Below, in pieces: positions 1-9,185 of a DNA stretch of 39,429 nt. The stretch covers positions 1-39,429 of the forward strand of contig CALXXL010000019.1 in NCBI GenBank assembly GCA_944392655.1, in the 5' to 3' direction. The translations under genes were made by a program, and so were the position numbers. Origin of the DNA: an uncultured Victivallaceae bacterium. Lineage in GTDB: Bacteria; Verrucomicrobiota; Lentisphaeria; Victivallales; Victivallaceae. Position 1 is the first letter of the stretch, and every line of letters begins with the position of its first letter. Under the pieces are notes generated by a model. It saw only the letters and a program-made list of their open reading frames with translations. It was not told the origin of the DNA and did not search any database.

Positions 1-112
1 CGGAAGCAACCGCATTGCTGGCGATACCGCCTGAACCGATTATCTGAATACCGGAGTCAACAACTTCACCAGTTACGGTCATCCCGCCTGATACATTCTG
101 CGTATAAGCCAT
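1..112 (-). CDS. Partial AIDA-type repeat (autotransporter adhesin-like) protein, N-terminus only
   Basis: The minus strand opens with ATG at 112 and reads 37 codons to the window edge without a stop. The peptide is rich in Gly, Ser and Val. The pattern VVDSGIQIIGSGGIASNAV resembles the AIDA-I passenger repeat (SGG-x-Q-x-V-x-SGG-x-A-x-x-T), which folds as a beta-helix in secreted autotransporter adhesins. No signal peptide is visible in these residues, so either the protein is exported by another route or the true start differs. The upstream sequence AAAAAAGGGTGTGAAA has only a weak GGGTG ribosome site. The call rests on a short stretch and on family knowledge of the repeat. The rest of the gene lies outside the window. 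Confidence 0.55.
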   Translation of the reverse strand, partial: MAYTQNVSGGMTVTGEVVDSGIQIIGSGGIASNAVAS

Positions 113-317
113 TTTCACACCCTTTTTTGGTTAATTGAGGATTTATTCCCCTATGACATTTGGTTTTATTCCCTGAACTGTTTGAGCTATCCGTCGCTTG
201 TGCATTCAAGTATACTTTCGTTTTATGAACATGAATACATAAGCGGCAAACCGTCTTTTTCAGTTCAGTTGCCGCATATAATAACAACGGAAATCATGGG
301 TGTCAACGGTGCTAAAA

Positions 318-506
318 TTAATCTTTCAAATTAATTACATGATCCTTACATTCGCCGGCAAATTCATTGAAAAAACAATAAATACGGCATGAATTATTAC
401 TGCAGAAAAAAGGCGGTTCACCACAAAATTGCGCCATGGGTAACACAAATTGCGGTGAACCTAGAGACAACACAACCAACACAACAATCATTAATATAAA
501 TAGCAA
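318..506 (-). CDS. Possible small Cys-rich single-pass membrane peptide
   Basis: This 62-codon open frame starts with TTG at 506. The N-terminal 15-20 residues are almost all hydrophobic (LFILMIVVLVVLSLG), followed by a soluble tail with six cysteines. The frame stays open and hydrophobic for about 15 more codons upstream, so the start is uncertain. There is no convincing ribosome binding site and I do not recognise a family. It is the only plausible gene in the 530-base gap between the adhesin and the oxidoreductase; the rest of that gap is AT-rich and featureless. It could equally be chance. Confidence 0.2.
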   Translation of the reverse strand: MLFILMIVVLVVLSLGSPQFVLPMAQFCGEPPFFCSNNSCRIYCFFNEFAGECKDHVINLKD

Positions 507-525
507 AAATAAAAAATCAAGCCAT

Positions 526-547
526 AAAATTAGATATGTCTAATTTT
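526..547. terminator. 9-bp AT-rich hairpin with T tract
   Basis: AAAATTAGA, a 4-base loop, then TCTAATTTT form a perfect 9-bp stem followed by further T residues. It could stop transcription in either direction, or be an attenuator just ahead of the small minus-strand frame. The stem has little GC, so it would be a weak terminator. Confidence 0.3.
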
Positions 548-571
548 TTAAAAAAATTTTTACACGAAAGT

Positions 572-600
572 TTCTTGAATAAGCGGTAAAAAGTGATAAT
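572..600 (+). promoter_or_regulatory. Candidate sigma-70 promoter for the FAD oxidoreductase
   Basis: TTCTTG (572-577), a 17-base spacer and GATAAT (595-600) sit 46 bases ahead of the ATG at 646 in an AT-rich leader. The -10 is close to consensus and the -35 is poor. Found by eye only. Confidence 0.35.
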
Positions 601-645
601 CTATATATAACTCAGATATTAAACTATAAAAAAGAGTAAATAATT

Positions 646-1902
646 ATGAAAATTATTGATCATTCAGTATCTTATGATGTAGTCGTTGTTGGAGGCGGAC
701 CTGGGGGGATCACTGCTGCCATCGCTGCGGCCAGAAGTGGAGCAAAGACCTTGCTTATAGAGGAGGACCTGGTACTTGGCGGAGCTTTGACCGACTACTA
801 TGTAGCAATGTTGTGCGGCAGACCTACTCAAGGCATTTTGCTTGAAATTCTTCAGGAATGCATTCAGAAATACCGTCTTCAACGCGGTATCAACTGGTTT
901 ATGCCGGCCTCATGGATAAAAGCGATCGCCAACATAACGGAGAAAGAACCCAATCTCACAATTATGACCGGGGCAAAACTGGTTGATGTTGAAACATGCG
1001 GTGACAAGATAAAATCTGTAATTGTGCTTTGTGAATCGGTTATGCGGCGGATTTCCGGCAAGGTATTTGTTGAAGCTACAGGTACCGGTCTTTTTGCTGA
1101 ACTTGCAGGTTGTGAAATCATGTACGGGCGTGACGCCAGGAGTGATTTCAATGAAAAATATGCGCCGGAAAAACGTGACGAGCAGGTTCAGCATGTTACC
1201 TGGATGTATATTTCACACAAACTTCCCGGGTTCAAACCGTTTGATATGAGCAAACTCGAAAATGCGAAACTTGGCATTCTCCCTCAGGAGGATATATGGT
1301 TTCACATTGACCCGCAGCGCGCCATAAACGCCAATGATGGAGTTTATCTGCACTGGGGCTGCCGGGTTGAATGCAAAGACACCCGTGACTCTGTTGCAAT
1401 TGGTCAGGCGCAGCAGGAGGCTTTGAAACTGATGGAACGCGATCATGCATTGCTGCGGGAAAATGGTTATATTGTCTCACTGGCGCCTAAAATCGGGCTT
1501 CGTGAAATCCGGCGTGTAAAAGGTCTTCATGTTCTGTCGGGTGAAGAAATCATTGATAACCTTTTCCCGGATGATACTATTGCGGTAGGCAAATATGTTC
1601 TGGATGTATGGGGAGAAAATGGTGTCTCTTCCGACAAACCCAAACTTGGTTACGGTATTCCATACCGCTCTCTTGTTCCATTGAAAATATCCAATCTGCT
1701 GTTATCTGGAAGAGTCATTTCCGGCTCGCACATCGCGATGAGTTCTTATCGTGTCATGCCGATTGTCGGTAATATCGGTCAGGCGGCCGGGTTAGCGGCA
1801 GGGCTGTGTGCACTGAACAATACTTCTCCGGACAATATCGATGTGGGTACATTGCAGAAAATGCTGGTTGGCCCTGGGCAGAATCAAATTCTTACGCCTT
1901 AA
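646..1902 (+). CDS. FAD-dependent oxidoreductase (FAD_oxidored family)
   Basis: A 418-residue flavoprotein. Residues 11-38 form an N-terminal Rossmann fold with the dinucleotide motif GGGPGG (Gly16, Gly18, Gly21), followed by an acidic residue pair (IEED) at the end of the second strand that would bind the FAD ribose. A second FAD-contact segment is visible near the C-terminus ([18 protein letters not shown], then [13 protein letters not shown]). This layout is typical of the FAD_oxidored family (PF12831), whose members are often annotated only as FAD-dependent oxidoreductases and many of which oxidise or reduce organic substrates in the cytoplasm. No signal peptide is seen. The ribosome site is weak (AAGAGTAA). 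The gene stands alone, with a strong terminator directly downstream. The substrate cannot be read from the sequence. Confidence 0.85.
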   Translation: MKIIDHSVSYDVVVVGGGPGGITAAIAAARSGAKTLLIEEDLVLGGALTDYYVAMLCGRPTQGILLEILQECIQKYRLQRGINWFMPASWIKAIANITEKEPNLTIMTGAKLVDVETCGDKIKSVIVLCESVMRRISGKVFVEATGTGLFAELAGCEIMYGRDARSDFNEKYAPEKRDEQVQHVTWMYISHKLPGFKPFDMSKLENAKLGILPQEDIWFHIDPQRAINANDGVYLHWGCRVECKDTRDSVAIGQAQQEALKLMERDHALLRENGYIVSLAPKIGLREIRRVKGLHVLSGEEIIDNLFPDDTIAVGKYVLDVWGENGVSSDKPKLGYGIPYRSLVPLKISNLLLSGRVISGSHIAMSSYRVMPIVGNIGQAAGLAAGLCALNNTSPDNIDVGTLQKMLVGPGQNQILTP

Positions 1903-1923
1903 TCTACAAAGGATGCCAAATAC

Positions 1924-1959
1924 AAAAATCCGGTCTTAAACCAATAAGACCGGATTTTT
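1924..1959. terminator. Strong bidirectional rho-independent terminator
   Basis: A perfect 15-bp stem (AAAAATCCGGTCTTA, then AACCAA as loop, then TAAGACCGGATTTTT) is flanked by an A tract on the left and a T tract on the right. It therefore works on both strands. It lies exactly between the convergent ends of the FAD oxidoreductase and holA. Confidence 0.92.
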
Positions 1960-1967
1960 TTGCATAA

Positions 1968-3077
1968 TTACCGGCTGGTTATATCGAGAATTAATCTTTC
2001 CAGAATAATTCTGGGCTCTCCGCCTCCGGAAACCAGATTCCGGTTGGCATCCAGCAAAGCCTGAAATATCCTGGACAAACGTTTGCCGGAAAATTTAGCC
2101 GCCTGCTCTGTCAGCTTAAAAGCGCGGAACGGATGCAGTTTCAGCAACATATTATCCGGATAACGTTCTTTTAAATCCTCAGATACATTGTAGAAATAGT
2201 TGCTGCCGATATGTTCAGGCAGATTCAATTCAGTAATTGCCAATTTAGTTTCAGCGATCTCCCGGAAAGCTCTGGAGGCCTGACTGACCAGTCCCAATTC
2301 GATATTACCGCTGCCGCCCATGCCGCGTAATTGACGGATGGTAAGGTCAGCCGCGGCCAATGCAGCTCTTGAATCGCCATCCGTCAAAGCTCTGGCGAAC
2401 TCCCACCCCAATGCTTCCGGCGTGCGGCTGCAAATATTCCGGCAATCCTCAAGCGTTATCTTTTTATTTTCGTCGCCGACATAAGTCACCAGTTTTTCAA
2501 CCTCTTTCAACATACGGCCGTAGTCGGTTCCGGCCGCCTGAATCAGATACTCTATCGCATCGGGAGCGATCTGTTTTTTATATCCACGAACCAAGGCAGT
2601 CACTTTCTCAGCCTGAGTACCGTTATAATTGCGATCAGCAAGATCGGCCTTGCGGTAAAAATCTATCTCTGCGCCAGGAATTGCCTTAAATGTCTTAAAG
2701 AGGGACTTCCGTTGATCCAAATCAGCGCCATCGATAACAACAACGACATCATTGGGCAGCGGTTGTTTAAAAAATTCTGCGAGTTCGGCTGCCATAGTCA
2801 AAATCTGATTTGATGCACTGGAGCTGCAAAGTTCGGCAAAATAATTAAAATTCCGCAGCCACACCACTTTCCGTACGGTAAGAAAGGGCGGAGTTTTCAA
2901 TGCGCCAATAAACTGTGCCAGAATTTCGGTGAGAGAAACTCCTTCAGCATCGCCCTTTATAATTTCCAGATCCGGATTGGCTTCAAATTCTTCAGAACAC
3001 AAGCTGACTATATGTTCTCTGGCCCGCGCCTTTATTGCGAATTCGTCGTTTCCAGATACCAGAAAAAAATTGCCCAT
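1968..3077 (-). CDS. holA: DNA polymerase III subunit delta
   Basis: A 369-residue protein, close to the usual 330-370 of the family. Delta is part of the clamp loader: it opens the beta sliding clamp and loads it on primed DNA. The N-terminus (NFFLVSGNDEFAIKARAREHI) matches the delta AAA-like fold, which lacks a working Walker A. The segment DVVVVIDGADLDQRKSLFKTF and the middle domain (IEYLIQAAGTDYGRMLKEVEKL, LEDCRNICSRTPEALGWEF) are typical of HolA. The gene lies 35 bases after arnC and probably shares the arn operon transcript. It ends at the shared terminator. Confidence 0.9.
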   Translation of the reverse strand: MGNFFLVSGNDEFAIKARAREHIVSLCSEEFEANPDLEIIKGDAEGVSLTEILAQFIGALKTPPFLTVRKVVWLRNFNYFAELCSSSASNQILTMAAELAEFFKQPLPNDVVVVIDGADLDQRKSLFKTFKAIPGAEIDFYRKADLADRNYNGTQAEKVTALVRGYKKQIAPDAIEYLIQAAGTDYGRMLKEVEKLVTYVGDENKKITLEDCRNICSRTPEALGWEFARALTDGDSRAALAAADLTIRQLRGMGGSGNIELGLVSQASRAFREIAETKLAITELNLPEHIGSNYFYNVSEDLKERYPDNMLLKLHPFRAFKLTEQAAKFSGKRLSRIFQALLDANRNLVSGGGEPRIILERLILDITSR

Positions 3078-3112
3078 GCAAAACTGCCCCCCGACCGCCA
3101 GTCAATGACCGG

Positions 3113-4081
3113 TCAGTTATCTTTTTGTCCGATAACCTTTTCGATAAAATAAGGCGGACGCTGGCGTACATCATTGTAAATACGGCCGATATATTCTCCC
3201 TGCAATCCCATTCCGATCAAGAGGAAGCCGATGAATATAAAAGCGATTGAGAAGAGAGAGAACAGCCCCTGAGCTCCCCAGTCTGCGCCATAAATCAGGC
3301 GCAAAATAATCATGGTAACAGAAAGAATGAAACCGAATATTGCCGAAACGCCGCCCAGATAAAACAACAAACGCAAAGGTGCCGTTGTCATACATGTAAT
3401 CAGGTTGAACTGCAGGTTGATCAGTTTCATCAAAGAGTATTTTGATTCACCTACAGCCCGCTCGCAGTGTGCAACCGGAATCTCACATGTCTTACGGGCA
3501 AAACTGTTTCCTAAAACCGGAATAAATGTTGATGTTTCACGACACTGCAGCATTGCTTCAACGATATGCCGTCTGTAAGCTCTAAGCATACAGCCGTAAT
3601 CGCGCATATTAACTCCGGTTGCCTTCTGAGTAATCTTATTTATTATCATAGAGGCGAAACGGCGGAAAAATGTATCTTTTCTTTTCTGCCGCACAGTTCC
3701 CACCACATCGTTACCCTCTTTAGCGGCGGCAATAAGTTTGGGAATTTCTTCCGGCGGATTCTGCAAGTCCGCATCCAAAGTAATAATCAGGTCACCGCTT
3801 ACCAGAGAAAAACCGGCCATAATAGCGGCATGCTGTCCATAATTGCGATTCAGAATTACCGAAATAATTTCGCCTGGATTAGCCGCGCTGGCGTTACTCA
3901 TAATTGTAGCGGAATTATCTTTACTTCCATCATCTACGAGAAGGATTTCAAACTTCATCCCGACTTCGCGGCATACTTTCAATGTACGCTGAATCAACTC
4001 CTCAAGACATCCCTCTTCATTATAAACCGGAATAACCACACTGAAGCTGTTTATATCATCAACTCTCACTATCTTATTCAT
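3113..4081 (-). CDS. arnC: Undecaprenyl-phosphate 4-deoxy-4-formamido-L-arabinose transferase (ArnC)
   Basis: A 322-residue GT2 glycosyltransferase, the same length as E. coli ArnC. It transfers Ara4FN from UDP to undecaprenyl phosphate on the inner face of the inner membrane. Visible features are [16 protein letters not shown], the nucleotide-sugar site [11 protein letters not shown], the catalytic metal motif [13 protein letters not shown], the ArnC-typical [18 protein letters not shown], two C-terminal membrane helices (about residues 235-300) and the end motif [15 protein letters not shown]. The match to enterobacterial ArnC by memory is strikingly close along the whole length. Its ATG overlaps the stop of arnT by 4 bases (ATGA), so translation is coupled. 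A dolichol-phosphate mannose synthase-like role is the main alternative. Confidence 0.88.
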   Translation of the reverse strand: MNKIVRVDDINSFSVVIPVYNEEGCLEELIQRTLKVCREVGMKFEILLVDDGSKDNSATIMSNASAANPGEIISVILNRNYGQHAAIMAGFSLVSGDLIITLDADLQNPPEEIPKLIAAAKEGNDVVGTVRQKRKDTFFRRFASMIINKITQKATGVNMRDYGCMLRAYRRHIVEAMLQCRETSTFIPVLGNSFARKTCEIPVAHCERAVGESKYSLMKLINLQFNLITCMTTAPLRLLFYLGGVSAIFGFILSVTMIILRLIYGADWGAQGLFSLFSIAFIFIGFLLIGMGLQGEYIGRIYNDVRQRPPYFIEKVIGQKDN

Positions 4082-5928
4082 TGTTCTGCATTGCTCCCAT
4101 CAGTTTGAGCCTGAATCTGCCGGATTTGCTCCGGTTTCAGAATCCAGAACCAAAAATCCTTTTTATCACTTCCTTCTATAAAATCATCCGATTCACGGTA
4201 AGTTGGTTCATTCATATCGAATTCAGGTATTGAGTTTATACCGACCTCACGGTAGTTATCCATATGGCGCTCAAATGAGATCAGCACGATATCCTCATCA
4301 CTTTCAGCGCTCAACCGACCCAATTCAGCCTGCAACTCTTTTAAAGATGCGCCGACTATTTCTTTACGGTGCTCATCACTGCCTTCAACAATATCTGGAT
4401 CGACCTGTTTAATCACATTTACCGGCTGGGTATAATTCCAGAAATAGAGCAGAAAACAGTTACGGTCATAAGCGAGGAAAACTACCCGTTCCGGGGCAAG
4501 ATGACCATATTTCTGATGCATTTCAATCAAAAACGGCTTAAATGACCGGAATTTCTCGATTGATGAATATACTCCGCACATTACGCCGATACTGATTGCC
4601 GCCAATACCAGCAATGAAGCCCAATGTCCGGCAGGCAGACATAGTTTCTCCGCCGCTTCCATTCCACTGCGTTCTCCCAGAATAAGCAAAACCAGGACAA
4701 TTGCGCCGAGTAACGGAATCATTATCAACAACATCGTCGGCCATGCCATATTCAACATTCCCCAGAACGGCCATATCAGAAGCGACAGAACCGCCAGCGA
4801 TGCACCTATCACCGCCACCCAGCGTACCACCTTCAAAACAATTGCCAGCCAGCGGTCATCCTTGCGTTCCCATAAGAAAAGCGATGTCAGCCCCATGCAG
4901 AAAGGTGTAATCGGCAGTATATAATACCATCTTCTGGAACCGGAAAAAGAGAACATCAAAAATATAAGTATCACAGTACAGAACAGTGCTTTTGTATCAG
5001 CGTCCAGCTTTTTGAATTTCATTCCGAAATAAATCAGAGCCATTACAAAGAATGGCGACCATGGAATGAGCACACGAGGCAATTCATATAAATAGACATA
5101 CCATGGTTCATCATGGTCAAATGGCTGGAACACCCGTATAATATTCTCACGCCACACCAGATCCAGTGCGGAAAGCTGATTCGGCCATGAATAAAGTTCA
5201 TACATCGGCATATATTCAGCCAGCAGTGGTGCAACAAAAAATACCGGCAAAGCCAATATTATGGCTAACACATGACTGAACTTTATATTGCGTTTAATTT
5301 CGCCATGAAAAAACACAAAAGGTATCACAGCTGCGATCGGGACAAAGATAGCGGGCAAACCTTTCAGCTGCGCACCTACGAATAACAGCAGATAGAATAT
5401 CCAGTATTGCAGAAATCCCGCATTCTTGCGGCAATGCATAAACCACAGAAAAGCCAGCACCACCATTGCAAGCTGTGGCATATCCGCCTCGGCGCTTCTG
5501 GTCCACATTAAAAATCCGTAGCACGACAGAGTAAGCCATCCGGCCAATATTCCGATCTGCCGGGAAAACAAATCCCGGAATATTTTTACGGTTCCCCAGA
5601 TTACTACCATTCCGCAAATTGCGCTGGGCAATCTCAGAGTCCATTCATTCAGGCTGCCGAATAATTTTGCAGTAAGAGCGATCAGCCAGTAACTCAGGAG
5701 CGGTTTATCAAAATAGATTACAAAATCTATTGCCGGATGAAACCAGTCTCCGGTAAGAAGCATTTCGCGGACAATCTCCGCCCAACGATCTTCGGAGCGG
5801 AAAAAGCTGTTTACTCCGAGCAAAGAGAATATAGAGATAAATGCAACTACATACAGAGTAATTTCCGCGAATCCGAAACTTCTGCGCTTGTTTCCGACCG
5901 AATTGTCTGCTTTCATACCGTCACTCAT
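4078..5928 (-). CDS. arnT: ArnT-like lipid A L-Ara4N transferase (GT83/PMT family membrane glycosyltransferase)
   Basis: A 616-residue polytopic membrane protein. In the Arn pathway ArnT moves L-Ara4N from undecaprenyl phosphate to lipid A phosphates in the periplasm, lowering surface charge and giving resistance to cationic peptides. The N-terminus has one helix, then a periplasmic loop with [21 protein letters not shown] and the DKPLLSYWL segment, which carry the conserved acidic and lysine residues of PMT/ArnT enzymes. More than ten hydrophobic stretches follow, then a soluble tail of about 150 residues. E. coli ArnT is about 550 residues, so the tail is longer here. It overlaps arnB and arnC by 4 bases at each end. 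Substrate is inferred from neighbours; other sugar donors cannot be excluded. Confidence 0.8.
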   Translation of the reverse strand: MSDGMKADNSVGNKRRSFGFAEITLYVVAFISIFSLLGVNSFFRSEDRWAEIVREMLLTGDWFHPAIDFVIYFDKPLLSYWLIALTAKLFGSLNEWTLRLPSAICGMVVIWGTVKIFRDLFSRQIGILAGWLTLSCYGFLMWTRSAEADMPQLAMVVLAFLWFMHCRKNAGFLQYWIFYLLLFVGAQLKGLPAIFVPIAAVIPFVFFHGEIKRNIKFSHVLAIILALPVFFVAPLLAEYMPMYELYSWPNQLSALDLVWRENIIRVFQPFDHDEPWYVYLYELPRVLIPWSPFFVMALIYFGMKFKKLDADTKALFCTVILIFLMFSFSGSRRWYYILPITPFCMGLTSLFLWERKDDRWLAIVLKVVRWVAVIGASLAVLSLLIWPFWGMLNMAWPTMLLIMIPLLGAIVLVLLILGERSGMEAAEKLCLPAGHWASLLVLAAISIGVMCGVYSSIEKFRSFKPFLIEMHQKYGHLAPERVVFLAYDRNCFLLYFWNYTQPVNVIKQVDPDIVEGSDEHRKEIVGASLKELQAELGRLSAESDEDIVLISFERHMDNYREVGINSIPEFDMNEPTYRESDDFIEGSDKKDFWFWILKPEQIRQIQAQTDGSNAEQ

Positions 5929-7064
5929 CCAAGCACCTTCTTTATAGCTTCAACCACATCATCGACATCTTCGAAATTCATATCGGCGAACAGCGGCAGC
6001 GAACAGATATGATCGCTGTTGAATTCTGTTTCCGGCAGCATTCCCGGGCGGCACCCCATGACTTCGCGGTAATACTTCTGCAAATGAGCGCAGCGGAAAT
6101 GCAGACCGGTACCGATATTCTCGGCCTTTAAAGCCTGCATAAACTCATCGCGGTTGAGTTTTTTGGAAACCACCCGTACCACAAAGAGGTGCCAGGCATG
6201 AATAAAATCGTAACCTTCAGGATCCGCCAATGGCAAAATCTCATCAATATCTGCGAGTTTCTCCCGATAATATTCAGCGAGTTCTGCGCGTTTGGCATTA
6301 ATTTGGCGGATGCGTGAAAGCTGGCTGAGCCCCAATGCAGCGGAGATATCGGTCAAATTATATTTAAATCCGGGGTAGCTCACCTCAGCCTGCGGAGCCC
6401 GTCCGCGATTTTCCCGGTCAAAAGCATCCACAATAATTCCGTGGAACTTCCATTGTCTGATCTTCTGCACCAGTTCGGCATTATCGCTGATCAGCATACC
6501 GCCCTCGCCGGTAGTGATATTTTTTATTGCGTGGAAGGAGTAGATGGCGGTGCCATTTTCGCCGACATGCCGTCCTTTATAGTATGTTCCGATGGCGTGA
6601 GCGGCATCTTCGACCACCGGAATATCTCCGGCGACTTTTCTTATGCCGTCGATATCGCATGGAGCTCCGGCGAAATGTACGGGAACAATCAGTCTGGTTC
6701 GCGGAGTTATACATGCAGCTACGCTTTCCGGGGTCACCATCATCGTATTGCGGTCGATCTCGGCGAACACTGGAGTTGCGCCGGCAAGCACCACCATATT
6801 GACAATTGACACCCAGGTCATCGAAGGGGTAATCACTTCATCACCCGGTTTCAGATCCATCACTTTGGTCAGAAGATGCATTGCCGCGGTGGCGGAAGAG
6901 AGAGCCACCGCATGGCTGTTGCGGGTAAATTCACACATTTTCTGTTCGAACTCGGCATTACGCGGTCCGTTGGTCAACCATCCGGAGCGCAGAACATCGC
7001 TGACGGCTTTTATATCTTCTTCAGTTATGGCAGGCCGGGTAAAAGGCAGAAAGTTTTGTCGCAT
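5925..7064 (-). CDS. arnB: UDP-4-amino-4-deoxy-L-arabinose aminotransferase (ArnB, DegT/DnrJ family)
   Basis: A 379-residue PLP-dependent aminotransferase. ArnB uses glutamate to aminate the UDP-4-ketopentose that becomes L-Ara4N. Visible motifs are the phosphate-contact segment ALSSATAAMHLL, Asp153 in VVEDAAHAIGTYYKGRH and the PLP lysine Lys181 in YSFHAIKNITTGEGG. GRAPQAEVSYPGFKYNLTDI and GTGLHFRCAHLQKYYRE near the C-terminus are close to Salmonella/E. coli ArnB (385 residues). A strong Shine-Dalgarno GAGGAGG lies about 10 bases ahead of the ATG. First gene of the operon arnB-arnT-arnC-holA. ArnA and ArnD, which supply the substrate and deformylate the product, are not in this window. Confidence 0.87.
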   Translation of the reverse strand: MRQNFLPFTRPAITEEDIKAVSDVLRSGWLTNGPRNAEFEQKMCEFTRNSHAVALSSATAAMHLLTKVMDLKPGDEVITPSMTWVSIVNMVVLAGATPVFAEIDRNTMMVTPESVAACITPRTRLIVPVHFAGAPCDIDGIRKVAGDIPVVEDAAHAIGTYYKGRHVGENGTAIYSFHAIKNITTGEGGMLISDNAELVQKIRQWKFHGIIVDAFDRENRGRAPQAEVSYPGFKYNLTDISAALGLSQLSRIRQINAKRAELAEYYREKLADIDEILPLADPEGYDFIHAWHLFVVRVVSKKLNRDEFMQALKAENIGTGLHFRCAHLQKYYREVMGCRPGMLPETEFNSDHICSLPLFADMNFEDVDDVVEAIKKVLG

Positions 7065-7106
7065 AATCGACGCCTCCTCTCGGAAAAATTTACTTGATAT
7101 TTAATC

Positions 7107-7121
7107 TATCTTATTAAGATA
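7107..7121. promoter_or_regulatory. Palindromic operator-like site upstream of arnB
   Basis: TATCTTATTAAGATA is a perfect 7+1+7 palindrome in the divergent region between arnB and the lipoprotein genes, about 45 bases ahead of the arnB start. Its size and position suit a dimeric regulator. No second copy was noticed, so this is a guess from shape and place. Confidence 0.25.
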
Positions 7122-7154
7122 ACATAATATATGAAAAAATCAACTTTTGCGCCG

Positions 7155-7184
7155 TTGGGCCGACAAACTATTTTCGGTTAAAAT
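7155..7184 (+). promoter_or_regulatory. Candidate promoter for the lipoprotein operon
   Basis: TTGGGC (7155-7160), an 18-base spacer and TAAAAT (7179-7184) lie 47 bases ahead of the ATG at 7232. Both boxes are acceptable sigma-70 matches. Found by eye. Confidence 0.35.
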
Positions 7185-7231
7185 ATTATTCTGTGATAGC
7201 AAAGATGAATCGGTGATGTTATTGTTATTAC

Positions 7232-8707
7232 ATGTACAAAATAATTAAAATTACTTTTCTATTGAGCATATTGCCAACAGTGCTGTGCGGCTGTTCATCA
7301 ATACGCAATGCGCACCGGCAGAAAGAGGACATTGTCTACGCGTATTTGAATGGGCGTGACTCGGTTGAGTCAGATCTGCGGGATAAAACAGCCTCCACTG
7401 CCGGTTCCGGGGATGAAGCGATGTGGCTGTTAGAATACGGCAGTTTTCTGGTAAACACCGGCAACTTCGCCTCCGGGCTTGCCGTTCTGGAACAGGCCGA
7501 GACGCTTTTTGAGGATTACGACCGCCGTGCAGTTATAAGTTTGCGGGATATGGCGGCTGAAGGCGGAGCAGTATTCACCAATATTAACGCCCTCCCCTAT
7601 CGCGGCATGATGCGTGACCGTATTATGCTGAGTATGTATAAATCCCTTGCCCGTCTGGGGTTGAATGACCGGGACAACTTCCGGGTGGAAATCAACCGTA
7701 TGCGCAGAGCGCAAAACCATGCGGCGGACTATTTTGCGGATCTGATTGCAGAAGAAAAGGCGCAGGTTGATGCCTTTAAAAAGCAGCTTGAACCTGGCAA
7801 CAATCCGGAGGCTCTCGACTCTACCCCGCAGAAAATTGCCGACATGCCGCAGATAAAACAGCTTATTGCGCCGATTCAGCCACAGCTTGCCAGCAGTGAA
7901 TACGGCAACTTTCTCAATCCGGCAGCAATAGCTCTATCCGGTATCACCTATTGGAATGACAACGACAGTGAAAATGCATTGGTTGAATTCACTAAATTGT
8001 ATAATGCGTTCCCGAATTCACAGCTTGTATGTGAACTCTATGTTGCGGCCTTAAAACGGGCTGACCGGGATATTCCGGAAAAGCTGAAGAATGTGCAGGT
8101 AGAATTCACGCCAGGCAATGCGGTATATGTATTTACAGCTGCCAATCGCGGCCCGGCTTACCGGCAGGAGGAGTTGGAAATAATCCTGCCCTATATCGGT
8201 TATACCGGGATTGCTTTTCCGGTATGTGAAACCTATCCGGAGGTATTCAAACCAACCATTGTCAGTACCCAAGACGGGATATTTTCCGCGCAGACTCTGG
8301 CTGATGTCAATGCAATTGCGGCGCAGGAGTATATGGCGAGGCTTCCGGGGATGATAACCCGGATGGTTATAAGTTACTTAATCAAAGAAGGTGCAGCCAT
8401 TACCGCCAATGAAATAGCCAGACACACTGACAATGACCTTATTTATCTTGGCACTTTAGTGACCACGTCTGTTTATAAATATCTTTTCAATACTGCCGAT
8501 ACCCGCTGCTGGGAGCTGATTCCGGCGGAAATTTCGCTGGCAGTACTTCCGATGCCGGAAGACGGCCAACTGCAAATAATTCTGCCCGCCTACAATGCTG
8601 ACTCAACGAAAATAGATTTTTCTCTTTTAAAAACTGACAAACCGGTTATAGTATACATAAATGCGCCGTCGCTTAAGGCGTTGAGATATTATGTCTTTTA
8701 TTTGTAA
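7232..8707 (+). CDS. COG3014-like outer-membrane lipoprotein
   Basis: A 491-residue protein with a lipoprotein signal: basic start, hydrophobic LLSILPTVL, then lipobox LCGC, so lipidation at Cys20 or nearby. The mature part begins with a TPR-like helical region (residues 30-260: repeated WLLEYGSFLVNTGNFASGLAVLEQAETLF and similar helices) and continues as a beta-rich domain. This layout, and its place just ahead of ycfL-like and lpoB-like genes, fits the COG3014 family known next to LpoB in Vibrio-like genomes. The function is unknown; context suggests help in LpoB-dependent peptidoglycan synthesis at the outer membrane. There is no clear Shine-Dalgarno. The family call rests on memory of gene order plus overall layout. 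Confidence 0.65.
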   Translation: MYKIIKITFLLSILPTVLCGCSSIRNAHRQKEDIVYAYLNGRDSVESDLRDKTASTAGSGDEAMWLLEYGSFLVNTGNFASGLAVLEQAETLFEDYDRRAVISLRDMAAEGGAVFTNINALPYRGMMRDRIMLSMYKSLARLGLNDRDNFRVEINRMRRAQNHAADYFADLIAEEKAQVDAFKKQLEPGNNPEALDSTPQKIADMPQIKQLIAPIQPQLASSEYGNFLNPAAIALSGITYWNDNDSENALVEFTKLYNAFPNSQLVCELYVAALKRADRDIPEKLKNVQVEFTPGNAVYVFTAANRGPAYRQEELEIILPYIGYTGIAFPVCETYPEVFKPTIVSTQDGIFSAQTLADVNAIAAQEYMARLPGMITRMVISYLIKEGAAITANEIARHTDNDLIYLGTLVTTSVYKYLFNTADTRCWELIPAEISLAVLPMPEDGQLQIILPAYNADSTKIDFSLLKTDKPVIVYINAPSLKALRYYVFYL

Positions 8708-8721
8708 ACAGGATTTAACTG

Positions 8722-9168
8722 ATGAAAGGATATCATGTCATGAAAAGAGACTTTATTGCCAGAGCATTGACAGTATGCGGCATATTATTGCTTGCCGGCT
8801 GCTGTTCCCACTCATCAGAAAAAGCCGGTTATCTCTCCGATGAACCGATAAAAGACGTCCGCATATCGCCGGATGGTTATCTTCCCGGCGGCATGGCGGT
8901 GGTCGACATTGCGACCAATGTAAATAAAATTGATGTATATTCAGTCCAAATCGTTGCTTTATCTCCGGAATCATCCTGGTTTGAAAGCGATGATCCTGAA
9001 GTATATAATTATCGTTTCCGCTGGTTTGACGGGCAGGGTTTTGAAGTTGAACCGGCCTCCGCAGTATGGCGTGAAAAGATAGTCTATCCGGGCGAGAGAG
9101 CGGTTTTCACCGGAGTCGCGCCCTCCCCGGCTGCGGCCGATTTTCTGTTTGACATCAGAGAAAAATAA
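8722..9168 (+). CDS. YcfL-like lipoprotein (DUF1425)
   Basis: A 148-residue lipoprotein with signal peptide and lipobox LLAGC. The mature domain has the DUF1425/YcfL pattern YNYRFRWFDGQGFEVEPAS, then a conserved W, and PGERAVFTGVAPSPAAADF: a small beta sandwich found in the outer membrane beside LpoB in E. coli (ycfL-lpoB). Two starts are possible: 8722 (AGGA 8 bases ahead) or 8740 (AAAGGA 9 bases ahead, giving a more normal signal peptide beginning MKRDFIARAL). I lean slightly to 8740. It is 14 bases after the COG3014-like gene and 17 before the LpoB-like gene, so the three form one operon. Confidence 0.7.
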   Translation: MKGYHVMKRDFIARALTVCGILLLAGCCSHSSEKAGYLSDEPIKDVRISPDGYLPGGMAVVDIATNVNKIDVYSVQIVALSPESSWFESDDPEVYNYRFRWFDGQGFEVEPASAVWREKIVYPGERAVFTGVAPSPAAADFLFDIREK

Positions 9169-9185
9169 TTGAGGAGAAACCAACT

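Noticed and set aside
3566-4108. 180-codon plus-strand open frame
   Set aside because: Antisense to arnC, which has clear family motifs throughout; a shadow of codon usage.
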